Positions 17,494 through 27,176 of a DNA stretch of 64,000 nt are shown here, one piece after another. A program made the translations under genes and the position numbers. Under the pieces are notes generated by a model, which made no database searches, was not told the DNA's origin, and saw nothing but the letters and a program-made list of their open reading frames with translations. How positions within the stretch are numbered: position 1 is the stretch's first letter; each line of letters starts with the position of its first letter. Source of the stretch: Levilactobacillus hammesii DSM 16381 (GTDB lineage: Bacteria; Bacillota; Bacilli; Lactobacillales; Lactobacillaceae); contig NZ_AZFS01000016.1 of NCBI RefSeq assembly GCF_001434395.1, forward strand, positions 1 to 64,000. Reading direction: 5' to 3'.

Positions 17494-18479
17494 TAGTTAT
17501 TAGCTCCATTTGGTTTAGTATCGTTGGCTTCATAGGCGTTAATGATGCTGGCCACGACTGGGTGCCGGACCACATCATCGGCATTAAAGGTCACAAAGTT
17601 AATGTGACTCACATTTTGCAAAATTCGTTGGGCCTGAATCAGCCCCGACTTGGCGTTGTGTGGCAAGTCGATCTGGGAAATATCCCCGTTGACAATCATC
17701 TTCGAGCCAAAGCCCAGACGTGTCAGGAACATCTTCATCTGCATATTGGTGGTGTTCTGTGCTTCGTCCAAAATGACAAAGGCCGATTCGAGGGTCCGCC
17801 CCCGCATGTAGGCCAGCGGCGCAATTTCAATAACGCCACGATCCATCAAGCGGGTCGTATGTTCTGCCCCTAAAATGGCATACAGCGCATCGTAGATCGG
17901 CCGCAAGTAAGGATCAACCTTTTCCTTCAAGTCCCCCGGCAAGAAGCCGAGGCTCTCTCCGGCTTCAACGGCTGGACGGGTAATGATGAGTTTTTCGACA
18001 TCCCCGCGCTTCAACGCCGCCACGGCCATGACGACAGCCAGGAAGGTTTTCCCCGTCCCGGCCGGCCCGATACCAAAGGTAATGTCATTGTGCTTAATCG
18101 CATCAATGTATTGCCGTTGTCCAAAGTTTTTAACCCGAATAGCTCGACCCTTGGCGTCCTTGATGAGCGTTTCATTGTAAAAGTCTTTAAAGTAAGTCAG
18201 CGTCCCCTTACCCGCCATCTTCATGGCACTGATCACGTCAGCACTGTTGAGCTTAATGCCCTTAGCCAGTAGGTCACTCAAGTTTCTTAAAATAGCCAGC
18301 GTTTGGTCAACCGCATCCGCGGCACCGGAGACTTTGATTGAATTACCAAAGGGCTTGATTGTGACCTGAAGGCCCTCTTCAAGGATGGTGACAAACTGAT
18401 CCTGTGCGCCCAATAAGGCGACTTCGTCTTCGGGTCGCGCCAGAATATATTCTTTTTCAATCGTTGTGTTTTCAGTCAA
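17493..18479 (-). CDS. phoH: PhoH-like ATPase
   Basis: 328 residues. A KH-like N-terminal part precedes the PhoH ATPase domain with Walker A GPAGTGKT (138-145) and Walker B LDEAQN. PhoH proteins pair with YbeY in RNA metabolism; gene order here agrees. The start is a TTG with AAAGGAG upstream; no better ATG exists nearby. It heads the operon to recO. Confidence 0.94.
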   Translation of the reverse strand: MTENTTIEKEYILARPEDEVALLGAQDQFVTILEEGLQVTIKPFGNSIKVSGAADAVDQTLAILRNLSDLLAKGIKLNSADVISAMKMAGKGTLTYFKDFYNETLIKDAKGRAIRVKNFGQRQYIDAIKHNDITFGIGPAGTGKTFLAVVMAVAALKRGDVEKLIITRPAVEAGESLGFLPGDLKEKVDPYLRPIYDALYAILGAEHTTRLMDRGVIEIAPLAYMRGRTLESAFVILDEAQNTTNMQMKMFLTRLGFGSKMIVNGDISQIDLPHNAKSGLIQAQRILQNVSHINFVTFNADDVVRHPVVASIINAYEANDTKPNGANN

Positions 18480-18521
18480 ATACGGTGGCTCCTTTATTTT
18501 TAATTAGTGTCTGATAGTCAA

Positions 18522-18549
18522 ATTTTAGCATACTGCCGGGGATTGTAAA
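18522..18549 (-). promoter_or_regulatory. Promoter of the phoH-recO operon
   Basis: On the minus strand TTTACA, 16 bases, TAAAAT, with TATGC just before the -10 box. It lies about 45 bases upstream of the phoH start. Confidence 0.6.
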
Positions 18550-18640
18550 AGGATTCCGCGCGAAAAGCCAATGGGATTCACTGGGAATAACCATAATTAT
18601 CAATTATCGGCCGTCACCCTCTTTTTCCTCTAATTCAAGT

Positions 18641-19114
18641 CTAATATTGAGGGCGCTCAACCTTGCGTTCTAAAATGACTCTATCCCGTAGTTTCAAGCC
18701 ATTTTCAAAGATATCTTGTGAATAGGTCTTAGTAAAATAATCTGGCTCCACGGTAATCATCCGATACCCACACTGTTGGTAAAGCTTCAGCTGCACCAGA
18801 CTCGTTGATCCCGTCGCCACGCGCAGTGTCCGGTAGCCATGCTCAATGGCCCACTGACGGGCAAATTCCAGGAGGACCTTCGCAAAACCGTGGCGCTGAC
18901 GATTGGGTGTTATTGCCAGGTTAGCGATCTCTAACACCTGCTGGGCGCGGGGGCGCAGAACCAAAACGCCCACCAAGCCCTGCGCATCCCTGGCCGCAAA
19001 CGCCGTAGACAACGGTAAATACTGATCAATCAGCTGCTGACTGGGATCGGCCGTCAGTAGCAAGGCCTTCTGCGCCGGTGTCGGTCGCGTGATTTTTTGA
19101 TAAACCAGTGTCAT
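18641..19114 (-). CDS. GNAT-family N-acetyltransferase
   Basis: 157 residues with the acetyl-CoA-binding motif A (RQRHGFAKVLLEFA, about residues 88-101) after the strand VLEIANLAI. It transfers an acetyl group from acetyl-CoA to an unknown amine. GGGGG precedes the ATG. It follows yqeY on the same strand but a terminator separates them. Confidence 0.85.
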   Translation of the reverse strand: MTLVYQKITRPTPAQKALLLTADPSQQLIDQYLPLSTAFAARDAQGLVGVLVLRPRAQQVLEIANLAITPNRQRHGFAKVLLEFARQWAIEHGYRTLRVATGSTSLVQLKLYQQCGYRMITVEPDYFTKTYSQDIFENGLKLRDRVILERKVERPQY

Positions 19115-19134
19115 GTCAAATCCCCCTGTCGGTT

Positions 19135-19164
19135 AAAAAAATCACCACGGCTCGACCGTGATGA
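19135..19164 (-). terminator. Terminator after yqeY
   Basis: ATCACGGT / ACCGTGATGAT-type hairpin followed by seven T on the minus strand, 10 bases past the yqeY stop. Confidence 0.85.
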
Positions 19165-19174
19165 TTCCCGTCAA

Positions 19175-19621
19175 TTACTTGTTTAATTGTGCCTTAACCG
19201 TCTTGTTGACAATGGCACCATCGGCCTTGCCCTTAACTTGAGGCATCACAACGCCCATAACCTTACCAAAGTCACCCATGCCACTAGCAGACACCTTAGC
19301 GATGCTGTCAGCGACAATCTTGGTGATCTCGTCTTCGCTCATTTGCTTAGGCGCGTACTTTTCAACGATGGCAATTTCGGCCTTAACGCCTTCAACCAAG
19401 TCGTCCCGGTTACCCTTGGCGAATTCTTCCATGGATTCCTTACGTTGCTTCAATTCACGGGAGACAATCGTCAGTTCTTCATCAGGGGTTAAGTCATGAC
19501 CCTGCTTGACCTTTTCGTTGGTCAAAGCGGTCTTCATCATCCGGATAACGTTCAGTGACAGCTTGTCGTGGGCCTTCATCGCCGTCTTTAAATCAGTGTT
19601 GAGTTGGGTTTCTAAACTCAT
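19175..19621 (-). CDS. yqeY: GatB/YqeY domain protein
   Basis: 148 residues of the YqeY family, related to the tail domain of GatB, the tRNA-dependent amidotransferase subunit. Its precise cellular role is not settled. The start MSLETQLNTDLK at 19619-19621 is preceded by AGGAGG; the longest frame begins 27 codons earlier without support. The gene normally sits next to rpsU, which lies only about 3 kb away here; two dehydrogenases and a regulator separate them. Confidence 0.92.
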   Translation of the reverse strand: MSLETQLNTDLKTAMKAHDKLSLNVIRMMKTALTNEKVKQGHDLTPDEELTIVSRELKQRKESMEEFAKGNRDDLVEGVKAEIAIVEKYAPKQMSEDEITKIVADSIAKVSASGMGDFGKVMGVVMPQVKGKADGAIVNKTVKAQLNK

Positions 19622-19664
19622 TTCATTTCCTCCTAAAAAATCATGATTACTTATTAGTTTACAC

Positions 19665-20030
19665 CTATTTAGCGGGAACGTCAGCCGAAGTTGCTTTGGC
19701 ATGCGCTAAATTATAGCCCCGCCCCCACTGCTCCATGGCCGAAATCACCGGCCACAAAGACTGCCCAAACGGGGTCAACCGGTATTCCGTCTTGGGTGGG
19801 ACCTGCGCGTAGATTTTCTTCTCCAGCAAGCCATCAGCCACGAGTTCTCGTAACTGCCGGGCCAACATTCTTGCGGAAATCGTGGGTAACCAGCGCTCAA
19901 AATCACTGTAGCGGCCGACCTGTTCCTGAAATAACCGGTACAGGATCACACTCTTCCATTTACCTGATACAAACTGCAGGGTACTTTCTACCGGACACCC
20001 CTCAGCGCAATCGTAAGCCCGTCGTTCCAT
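19665..20030 (-). CDS. HxlR-family transcriptional regulator
   Basis: About 121 residues. The N-terminus has the family pattern CPVESTLQFVSGKWK and two cysteines (in DCAEGC) that in YodB/HypR-type members sense electrophiles or oxidants. The wing helix region is ISARMLARQLRELVADG. The ATG at 20028-20030 has GGGGAGG 9 bases upstream. It is divergent from an oxidoreductase gene, the usual arrangement of HxlR regulators with their target. Confidence 0.9.
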   Translation of the reverse strand: MERRAYDCAEGCPVESTLQFVSGKWKSVILYRLFQEQVGRYSDFERWLPTISARMLARQLRELVADGLLEKKIYAQVPPKTEYRLTPFGQSLWPVISAMEQWGRGYNLAHAKATSADVPAK

Positions 20031-20155
20031 CGCCCTCATCCTCCCCATGCCAATGTTACCAGTTTACGCTGAACCACCGAAAAAACCCACTACTTTGACT
20101 GTCCTTCAACCGGCTTTCCTGATTATTTCGGTTTTCGACCGTCTTTTCTGGTAAG

Positions 20156-20181
20156 AGTTACTTACAAAAGTGTTAGTGACT
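20156..20181. promoter_or_regulatory. Likely HxlR operator
   Basis: AGTTACTTAC (20156-20165) and GTTAGTGACT (20172-20181) form an imperfect inverted repeat. The form resembles operators known for YodB/HxlR-type regulators. It lies between the divergent regulator and dehydrogenase genes. Confidence 0.55.
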
Positions 20182-20263
20182 CCCCAAAAGTTCAGGATTG
20201 TTTTTCCCCTCGCGATGGGCTACGCTAGCCATGAGACCATCATTAAGGAAGGGAAGTTTTGCC

Positions 20264-21295
20264 ATGTCAGATATGCGAGCCATTGGGTTTACACAACACT
20301 TACCCATTGAAGATAAAAACAGTTTTTTTGAATTTTTCGAGCCAAAACCAACGCCGACCGGTCACGACATTCTCGTTCAGGTTCAGGCCACTTCGGTCAA
20401 CCCGGTTGATACCGGCGTCCGTCGCAGTACGGCGGGCGTGTTGCCCACACCTAAGGTCATCGGCTGGGATGCCTACGGGACTGTTACTGCCGTTGGTGAT
20501 GCCGTCACGCTGTTTCAGCCGGGGGATCGTGTCTTTTACGCGGGCTCTTTCAAGCGTCCGGGAACGGACAGCGAATACCATCTCGTGGACGAACGCATCG
20601 TGGGTCACGCACCAACTCGACTCAAGCCGGCCGAGATTGCCGCCATGCCGCTGACCTCACTGACGGCCTGGGAAGCCCTCTTTGAGCAATTAGCCATTTC
20701 ACCCAAAGATCCAGCCAGTAACGCAGGTAAAACCCTCTTGATCATCAACGGTGCTGGTGGCGTTGGTTCGGTCGCAACGCAACTGGCCCACCTGGCTGGA
20801 CTCACCGTCATCGCGACCGCTTCTCGCCCTGAAACCATTGCCTGGACCAAGGCCCACGGCGCAGACGCCGTCGTCAATCACCGTAAGAATCTCGTTGATG
20901 AAGTCCACGCACTCGGCTACCCAACGGTCGACTACATCCTAGAGCTCAGCAACCTCAACCAACACTGGGCTGAAATCGTGGCACTAATCAAGCCTAGTGG
21001 TCACATTGTATCCATTACGGGTAACGATCACCCCTTAGACTTACGTGCCCTCAAGCAGAAACGGGCCACTTTTGCTTGGGAGTGGATGTACACCAAGTCT
21101 TTTTACGAAACCCCAGACATGTTGAGCCAACATGTCATTCTAGAAAAGATTCGTCAATTACTGGACGACGGTCAGCTTAAGTCCACCCTAACGAAGACCT
21201 TTTCACCAATTAATGCGGCCAATCTCCGTGCAGCCCATGCGTTGGTGGAAGCTAATCGCATGATCGGCAAGGTCGTCCTAACGAACGAAAACTAA
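20264..21295 (+). CDS. Zinc-type alcohol dehydrogenase-like / quinone oxidoreductase family protein
   Basis: 343 residues of the medium-chain dehydrogenase superfamily, similar to the YogA/quinone-oxidoreductase-like group. The nucleotide site GAGGVGSVATQLAHLAG is clear, while the zinc-binding cysteines of true alcohol dehydrogenases are absent. It probably reduces quinones or reactive carbonyls with NADPH. The ATG at 20264 follows GGAAGGGAAG; an upstream frame of 22 codons lacks support. The divergent HxlR regulator suggests induction by electrophiles. Confidence 0.9.
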   Translation: MSDMRAIGFTQHLPIEDKNSFFEFFEPKPTPTGHDILVQVQATSVNPVDTGVRRSTAGVLPTPKVIGWDAYGTVTAVGDAVTLFQPGDRVFYAGSFKRPGTDSEYHLVDERIVGHAPTRLKPAEIAAMPLTSLTAWEALFEQLAISPKDPASNAGKTLLIINGAGGVGSVATQLAHLAGLTVIATASRPETIAWTKAHGADAVVNHRKNLVDEVHALGYPTVDYILELSNLNQHWAEIVALIKPSGHIVSITGNDHPLDLRALKQKRATFAWEWMYTKSFYETPDMLSQHVILEKIRQLLDDGQLKSTLTKTFSPINAANLRAAHALVEANRMIGKVVLTNEN

Positions 21296-21312
21296 CTATT
21301 TCCACCTAATTT

Positions 21313-21370
21313 AATAGCCGTTTCCAACAATTCACTAGAAATAACAACGCGATTGTTGGAAACGGCTATT
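21313..21370. terminator. Shared terminator between two dehydrogenase genes
   Basis: A perfect 19-base inverted repeat (arms 21313-21331 and 21352-21370, AATAGCCGTTTCCAACAAT and its complement), with AT-rich ends on both sides, between convergent genes. Confidence 0.85.
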
Positions 21371-21436
21371 TTATTGCACCAAACGCTCAGTACTGCCCAC
21401 TAAGAGACAGCTGAACTCACCGTCATGCGCAACCAG

Positions 21437-22531
21437 TTAGTCAAAGACCACAATTGGTTTGATAACTTTTCCACTGGCGGAATCTGCAAAGGCTTGATTG
21501 ATGTCTTCAAACTTGTAGAGCTTCGTGAGTTTATCAAATGGGAAAAGCCCTTTTTGATAATATTTGACGATTTTAGGGATAAAGATCTGTGGAATGGCGT
21601 CCCCCTCAATGACACCGGCAATAGTCTTGCTTTCGGCCATGATGTCATCATTCACGTTAAACGTCACGTCACCAGCAATCCCGACTACCGCATCGATACC
21701 ACGCGGCTTGATGGCATTGGCCGATGCCTTGATGCATGGTGCGGCGCCCGTTGTCTCCAGCGCAAAGTCGGTGCCGTTACCGGTAATTCGCTTAATCTCA
21801 GCCACCACATCAACGCCCGGCTTACTTTCGATAACGTCGGTTGCCCCCAATTCACGCGCCATGTTTAGCCGGTAGGGATTAGGCCGGTTCACCACGATGA
21901 TGTGTGCCATGTTCAGCAGTTTGGCAGCCATAACGCCGGATAACCCAACCGCGCCGGCACCGAAGATGACAATTGAATCGCCAAATTTAGGCTGGAAGTA
22001 TTGGAGCACTGTGCCAGCACCCGTTTGAATGCCGCAACCCAAGGGGCCGAGCAATTTAAGATCCGCAGCCTCGTCAACCTTAACCACACCACGTTCAGAA
22101 ACGACCGAATACGTACTGAATGACGATTGTCCAAAGAAGTTTGAGACTGTCTCACCGTCTTGCGTGATGGCAGCGGAACCATCTTTTCGCCGCCCACCAA
22201 AATTAATTTGGTTCATCTTATCACATTCTGCAGGATGACCGGACAAACAGCTTTCACAGACACCACATGAATTGAACGATAAAACCACATGGTCGCCTGG
22301 CTTGACGGTTGATACAGCTGCGCCTACCTCCTGTACAATCCCAGAGCCTTCGTGCCCCAGTACAACCGGATACCCCGCCATACCGGCATCACGACCCACG
22401 GCATCCGTATGACAGACACCACTAGCCACCATTTTCACGAGAACTTCATCGATTTCTAAATCTGCCAGTTGTGCTTTTTCAATGGTCAACGGTTCACCCG
22501 ATTTGCGCGCCATCGCTACTGTAATATTCAT
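21437..22531 (-). CDS. Zinc-dependent alcohol dehydrogenase, aryl-alcohol dehydrogenase-like
   Basis: 364 residues of the medium-chain dehydrogenase family. Catalytic zinc ligands Cys40 and His60-Glu61 and the structural zinc cysteines 89, 92, 95 and 103 are present; the nucleotide motif is GAGAVGLSG. Overall it resembles the aryl/benzyl-alcohol dehydrogenases. The ATG at 22529-22531 has GGAGGGAAATTTA upstream; the longest frame begins 12 codons earlier. It is a single-gene unit. Confidence 0.92.
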   Translation of the reverse strand: MNITVAMARKSGEPLTIEKAQLADLEIDEVLVKMVASGVCHTDAVGRDAGMAGYPVVLGHEGSGIVQEVGAAVSTVKPGDHVVLSFNSCGVCESCLSGHPAECDKMNQINFGGRRKDGSAAITQDGETVSNFFGQSSFSTYSVVSERGVVKVDEAADLKLLGPLGCGIQTGAGTVLQYFQPKFGDSIVIFGAGAVGLSGVMAAKLLNMAHIIVVNRPNPYRLNMARELGATDVIESKPGVDVVAEIKRITGNGTDFALETTGAAPCIKASANAIKPRGIDAVVGIAGDVTFNVNDDIMAESKTIAGVIEGDAIPQIFIPKIVKYYQKGLFPFDKLTKLYKFEDINQAFADSASGKVIKPIVVFD

Positions 22532-22751
22532 TAAATTTCCCTCCATCGCTTGATCACTATTTAACAAACATATTTATTTTATACTATAATTCATAAAATT
22601 CAACAGGTATTTATATAAGTCCGATCAGGGGGCCTATTTTATGGGACTGTGCGCCTCACTAATTCAGTGGTTCTCCGGTAGTCGCTCAACTTTTACCAAG
22701 ATGATCACGGTAGCCTTGGCCAATCTCTGAATAACCCTCTTTTTAAGCGAC

Positions 22752-22783
22752 AAAAAAACCGCCAACCATAAGGTCAGCGGTTT
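22752..22783 (-). terminator. Terminator after rpsU
   Basis: AACCGC / GCGGTT hairpin with a seven-T run on the minus strand, 25 bases past the rpsU stop. Confidence 0.85.
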
Positions 22784-22807
22784 TCTTAGTTAAATTGCAA
22801 AAAGAGC

Positions 22808-22996
22808 TTAGAAACGCTTCTTCTTAGCTTTACGCTTACGCGCAGCTTCTGATTTTAACTTTTTCTTCACACTTGGTTTTTCGTAAAATTCACGCTTACG
22901 GTATTCTTGTAAAGTACCGCTACGGGAAACCGTACGTTTGAAGCGCCGAAGAGCGTCGTCAAAAGACTCGTTTTTGCGAACGACTGTCTTTGCCAT
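22808..22996 (-). CDS. rpsU: 30S ribosomal protein S21
   Basis: 62 residues, highly basic at the C-terminus, with the family start [21 protein letters not shown]21 binds the 30S platform near the anti-Shine-Dalgarno region. The ATG at 22994-22996 has GGAGGGA upstream. A terminator follows. Confidence 0.97.
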   Translation of the reverse strand: MAKTVVRKNESFDDALRRFKRTVSRSGTLQEYRKREFYEKPSVKKKLKSEAARKRKAKKKRF

Positions 22997-23189
22997 ATAA
23001 AATTCCCTCCCTCCGAGCACAAGTAATAACGCCGGTTAGCTTTTTACCACCGGCGTAACGGTTCTTAACTATTATACATAATCATCCAAACGGCGTCAAT
23101 AACGCAAGGCAATAAAATTTGAACCGTTTTATCGGAGGGGGTAAACTAGGGGTAATTACCAAGAAAATACGTCAGAGGAGTTGCTCGCC

Positions 23190-24017
23190 ATGCCGCAGAT
23201 TACGATCTTTATTATTTCCGATTCTTCCGGGGAAACGGCGCTGACCGTGGCCCAGACAGCCGTCTCTCAGTTTCCCACCGTACAAGCCAGCTACCAACGC
23301 TTTCCCTTTATTCAAACCGATTCCATTCTCGATGGTATCCTAAATCTGGCCAAGAAACAGCGGGCTATGATCTTTCACACCCTGGTCAACGCAACCCTGA
23401 GTAAAAAAGTCAGAGAATTTGCGACCGCCAATCAGCTGCAACAGTTCGACTGCATTCAGCCCGCTATGACCGTGATGCGTGATGCAACCGGTTTGACGCC
23501 CGAGGGGGTTCCCGGGCTGGTGCACAATCTAAATGACACCTACTTCGATCGTATTGCTGCAATGGAGTTTGCGGTGACCTATGATGACGGGAAGGACCCG
23601 ACTGGCCTGCTCAAGGCCGACATCGTCATTCTCGGCGTCTCTCGGACCTCTAAGACGCCCCTCTCACTCTTCCTAGCCAACCGGAACTTGCGGGTCGCCA
23701 ACCTGCCGTTAGGACCCACCACGCAGCTCCCAGATGAATTATGGCAAGTCGACCCCAAACGAATCTTTGGTCTGACCAACAAGCCGGAGTCCTTGCGCAA
23801 AATTCGTCAGGAACGCATGATTTCTTACGGTCTGCCAGCCGACAGTGCTTACTCCGACACCAAAAAGATCAGTGAAGAACTCGATTACGCGCAAAAGATT
23901 TATAAAAAGATCGGTTGCCTCGTCATTGACGTCTCGAACAAGTCAATCGAGGAAACCGCCACGCTCATTATGGAAAGCGTGGACTACGATCTGATTCCGC
24001 ATTCCTTAACCGATTAA
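23190..24017 (+). CDS. ppsR: Pyruvate, phosphate dikinase / PEP synthase regulatory protein (DUF299)
   Basis: 275 residues. This family is a bifunctional kinase/phosphorylase that inactivates and reactivates pyruvate phosphate dikinase or PEP synthase by ADP-dependent phosphorylation. The nucleotide loop GVSRTSKT (149-156) and the N-terminal signature ISDSSGETA are intact. No PPDK or PEP synthase gene is in the window. AGAGGAG precedes; the ATG at 23190 is preferred over an in-frame TTG three codons earlier. In its plus orientation it stands alone and ends at its own terminator. Confidence 0.93.
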   Translation: MPQITIFIISDSSGETALTVAQTAVSQFPTVQASYQRFPFIQTDSILDGILNLAKKQRAMIFHTLVNATLSKKVREFATANQLQQFDCIQPAMTVMRDATGLTPEGVPGLVHNLNDTYFDRIAAMEFAVTYDDGKDPTGLLKADIVILGVSRTSKTPLSLFLANRNLRVANLPLGPTTQLPDELWQVDPKRIFGLTNKPESLRKIRQERMISYGLPADSAYSDTKKISEELDYAQKIYKKIGCLVIDVSNKSIEETATLIMESVDYDLIPHSLTD

Positions 24018-24048
24018 GGACAATTTGATCAGCCACCATTACCCTCAT

Positions 24049-24095
24049 AAAAGGACCCACCGTCTCAGCAATTACTGAAGCGGTGGGCCCTTTTA
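24049..24095 (+). terminator. Terminator after ppsR
   Basis: AAAAGGACCCACCG / CGGTGGGCCCTTTT hairpin; it also faces the convergent nfo gene and can work both ways. Confidence 0.8.
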
Positions 24096-24160
24096 CGTTT
24101 AATTCAATTCATTCTGGCATCATCCAACAGTCCTGCCGAAAACCAGGTTGGACGGTCTAC

Positions 24161-25090
24161 TTAACGCGTCAGGTAGGCATCAACCGGCTCGTCAGCCAAG
24201 ACATCGGCTTCCAAATCCGGATTGAACCGTTGGTGCTTAAGCATGGCGACTTCATAACCATGCGGGTTAACGCCGTGCTTCCGGTCCGGCCCCATCACGG
24301 GTGTTTCCATAATTTTGGGCACCGCCGTTAATTGCGGATGATGGGCCACGCCGTTCAGGACGTCAAAGCCCAGCGTTCCCAGCCCAATATTTGTGTGACG
24401 ATCTTTGTGGCTCCCCTGAGGATTCTTGGAATCATTCAAGTGAATGACCTTAATCTTATCCACGCCAATGACGTGATCAAATTCATTCAGAACCCCATCA
24501 AAGTCCGTGGCAATCGCGTAACCGGCATCACTGGTGTGACAGGTATCAAAGCAGACCGACAGTCGATCGTTTGCCGCCGTCGCGTCCATAATCGCCGCAA
24601 GTTCTTCAAAGGTGCGACCGACTTCGGTCCCCTTGCCCGCCATCGTCTCTAAGGCAATCTGGACGGGTGCATCGGCCGCTGCTAAGATTTCGTCCAAGCC
24701 CTTGGCAATCTGGGCAATGGCTGCGTCCGGACCGGCACCCACGTGCGCGCCGGGATGCAAGACAATCTGTGTCGCCCCAAGTGCCGCCGCCCGTTTAACC
24801 TCATTGGTCAGAAAATCCACGGCAAAGGCGTAGTTCTGCGGTTTTGTCGTATTGCCGAGATTAACCACGTAGGGCGCATGAATCACCACAGCGCGTTGGT
24901 TGTGGTCCGCCATGAACTGCCGACCAGCCGGAATATTCAGCTCGTCAATCGGCTTACGACGGGTGTTCTGCGGCGCGCCGGTATAAATCATGAAGACGTT
25001 CTCGCCGTAATGAGCAGCCTCTTTTGCCGACCCCAGCAACATGTCCTTGCCCTTCATACTAACATGCGATCCAATTAAGAATTCAGCCAT
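24161..25090 (-). CDS. nfo: Deoxyribonuclease IV (endonuclease IV, AP endonuclease)
   Basis: 309 residues. It cleaves the phosphodiester bond 5' of abasic sites in base excision repair and uses zinc. The TIM-barrel motifs [26 protein letters not shown] and the pattern [11 protein letters not shown] are all present. The ATG overlaps the stop of the upstream teichoic acid gene (TAATG), which is an unusual operon partner. Confidence 0.96.
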   Translation of the reverse strand: MAEFLIGSHVSMKGKDMLLGSAKEAAHYGENVFMIYTGAPQNTRRKPIDELNIPAGRQFMADHNQRAVVIHAPYVVNLGNTTKPQNYAFAVDFLTNEVKRAAALGATQIVLHPGAHVGAGPDAAIAQIAKGLDEILAAADAPVQIALETMAGKGTEVGRTFEELAAIMDATAANDRLSVCFDTCHTSDAGYAIATDFDGVLNEFDHVIGVDKIKVIHLNDSKNPQGSHKDRHTNIGLGTLGFDVLNGVAHHPQLTAVPKIMETPVMGPDRKHGVNPHGYEVAMLKHQRFNPDLEADVLADEPVDAYLTR

Positions 25091-26313
25091 TACAAGTCAT
25101 CCTTTCCACTAATGATCAGACTGGCCACCTTTTGGCTAGCCGTACCATCCTCCCAGTCACAAAACTTCTGATAGAAGGCCGCCTGTTGCGCCTGATAGGC
25201 TGGAAAACTGCCTTCCCGTTGCCATTCATCGAGCTGCTGATAAAAGGCGGTAGCCGTTGTCACCAACGGCCCCGGAATTTCCTTTTGATAGTCAAAGTAG
25301 AAGCCTCGCAACTGATCGCGATAGTGCGCCAGGTCATAAGCAAAGAACAACTGTGGCCGTTTTAAATTGGCAAAGTCAAACATCACGGAGGAATAATCCG
25401 TAATCAGTAAATCCGTGATGAGATAAAGTTCCGCAATATCGGTATCCGCTAGCACCGTCACCCGGTCCTCAAAACCCCGAATGTCGACGGCGTCCTTGAC
25501 CAGATAGTGTGGCCGAATAATCAGGTGCGTGCCTGCGGGAACATGCTGAAAGAACGCACCCAAATCAAAGGGTAAATCGAAACGATACACGCCCGGGCGT
25601 ACCGCCATGTCATCCCGCCAGGTTGGCGCATAGGTGACGACTGGCCCGGTCACCCTTCCCAAAAGCTGCTGCCGTAGTGCGGCCACCTTATCCGGCTGAT
25701 TGTCGGTGTAAAGCACATCATTACGGGGATAACCAATCGTCAAGAAGTGGCCGCGATAGCCAAAGGCCCGTTTAAAAATATCCCGCGAGTATTGGTTCGG
25801 CGCAATCAGGTAATCCCAACGCGACGACGCCGTCACAAACTGTTGGTGGTAATCCGCCGTACTGGTCCCGGGAATCGCCACGTGCTGAATGTCCGCACCC
25901 AATTTTTTTAAAGGCGTTCCGTGCCACGTCTGAATGGTACGGGTATGACGATTGGAGCGCCACCAATTAGGCAGTCGCGAGTTAAGGACCCAGTATTGGG
26001 CCCGTGCCATTAACCACACCCATTTCGGCGTGAACCGCTTGATCAATTGGACCTCCGGATACTGCCGTTTTAAAGCCGCGTATTCCCGTGGTTTCACGCT
26101 GAAGTACGCCGTCTCACGGTAACGTGGATCTGCCGCCACCAATGCCCGGTAGATTGCCGCCGGGTTATCATTAACATCCTTGCCATTAAAACTTTCAAAC
26201 ATCACTAGTCGCCGTTTAACAGGTAAACAAATAAGCCCATCGTTCAGCACGATGAGCCCATAGCGAGCAACTAGCTTCAGTGACTGCGTGATTTTTTGTA
26301 AACCGTTCGCCAT
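25090..26313 (-). CDS. CDP-glycerol glycerophosphotransferase family protein (teichoic acid)
   Basis: 407 residues. Family members (TagB/TagF-like) add glycerol phosphate units from CDP-glycerol to wall teichoic acid precursors at the inner membrane face. The signature around [16 protein letters not shown] and the motif [11 protein letters not shown] are present. AAAGGGG precedes the ATG. It lies between the teichoic acid transporter gene (19 bases upstream) and nfo, whose start overlaps its stop. Confidence 0.92.
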   Translation of the reverse strand: MANGLQKITQSLKLVARYGLIVLNDGLICLPVKRRLVMFESFNGKDVNDNPAAIYRALVAADPRYRETAYFSVKPREYAALKRQYPEVQLIKRFTPKWVWLMARAQYWVLNSRLPNWWRSNRHTRTIQTWHGTPLKKLGADIQHVAIPGTSTADYHQQFVTASSRWDYLIAPNQYSRDIFKRAFGYRGHFLTIGYPRNDVLYTDNQPDKVAALRQQLLGRVTGPVVTYAPTWRDDMAVRPGVYRFDLPFDLGAFFQHVPAGTHLIIRPHYLVKDAVDIRGFEDRVTVLADTDIAELYLITDLLITDYSSVMFDFANLKRPQLFFAYDLAHYRDQLRGFYFDYQKEIPGPLVTTATAFYQQLDEWQREGSFPAYQAQQAAFYQKFCDWEDGTASQKVASLIISGKDDL

Positions 26314-26332
26314 CTGAGGTTGCCCCTTTCAA

Positions 26333-27142
26333 TTAGATTAAATCAACAAAGCGTGACCGGAACTTATAGTGCAAGTGGGAACCCACTAACAGTAAGAAGA
26401 ACACGAATAGCCAGAATTCTAGCGTCAGCATTGGCTTATCCCAGAACCAGCCGGTCCCCAAGAAGGATTCCCGGAAGCCCGCAACGATGTAGTAGTACGG
26501 GTTCAGTTCGAGCAAGTGAATGAATGGCGTTGGGAATGATGGCGTCACGAAGTTAAACAGCACACCGGACACGTAGAATAACATCCGCATTACAGACTGT
26601 AAGAGAATGTGATAATCCCGCACCAGCACACTGATACAAGAGTTAAAGATACCCAAGGCAACCAGTAAGCAGATCATCGCAAAGAAGTAATAGATCCACT
26701 GGAACCAAGCGACCTTAGGATAAACCCCGTTCAACAGACCGATAAAGATGGTGAAAACCATCATCGTCCAGAAGGAACTCAGGTTGCTGACGATCTTAAT
26801 CGTCGGTAATGCTGAGACTGGGAACTTCATCTTCGCCACCATGTTGACCCGTTGGTAGATGCTCTTAGAACCATCCAACGTGGCCCGGTTCATGAAGAAC
26901 CAAGGTGAAATCCCGATCACCATCCAAGGGAGGTAGCCGACACCGCTAATGGGTTGGCCGTGCTTTAACCCCACACCGAAGACTAACCAGTAAATACCGA
27001 TTTGAATCAACGGGTATAAGTACTCCCACATTAAACCTAAGTAATGACTTTGATAACTTGCTTGATCTTCGTAGCGTGAAATCCGAAAAATGATTCCGAT
27101 GCTCGAGACCTGTTCTTTGAATAAGGTCATGACCTCTTTCAA
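26333..27142 (-). CDS. tagG: ABC transporter permease, teichoic acid export (TagG-like)
   Basis: 269 residues, six predicted membrane segments, ABC-2 type (polysaccharide/polyol-phosphate export). It would form the channel for teichoic acid flipping with an ATPase (TagH); no TagH gene is in the window. The TTG at 27140-27142, nine bases after AAAGGAG, is the best-supported start; ATG four codons later has its ribosome site too close. It is flanked by two glycerophosphotransferase-like genes on the same strand. Confidence 0.9.
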   Translation of the reverse strand: MKEVMTLFKEQVSSIGIIFRISRYEDQASYQSHYLGLMWEYLYPLIQIGIYWLVFGVGLKHGQPISGVGYLPWMVIGISPWFFMNRATLDGSKSIYQRVNMVAKMKFPVSALPTIKIVSNLSSFWTMMVFTIFIGLLNGVYPKVAWFQWIYYFFAMICLLVALGIFNSCISVLVRDYHILLQSVMRMLFYVSGVLFNFVTPSFPTPFIHLLELNPYYYIVAGFRESFLGTGWFWDKPMLTLEFWLFVFFLLLVGSHLHYKFRSRFVDLI

Positions 27143-27176
27143 GGCACTGCACTCCTTTAAATTGTAATCGCTGGTG

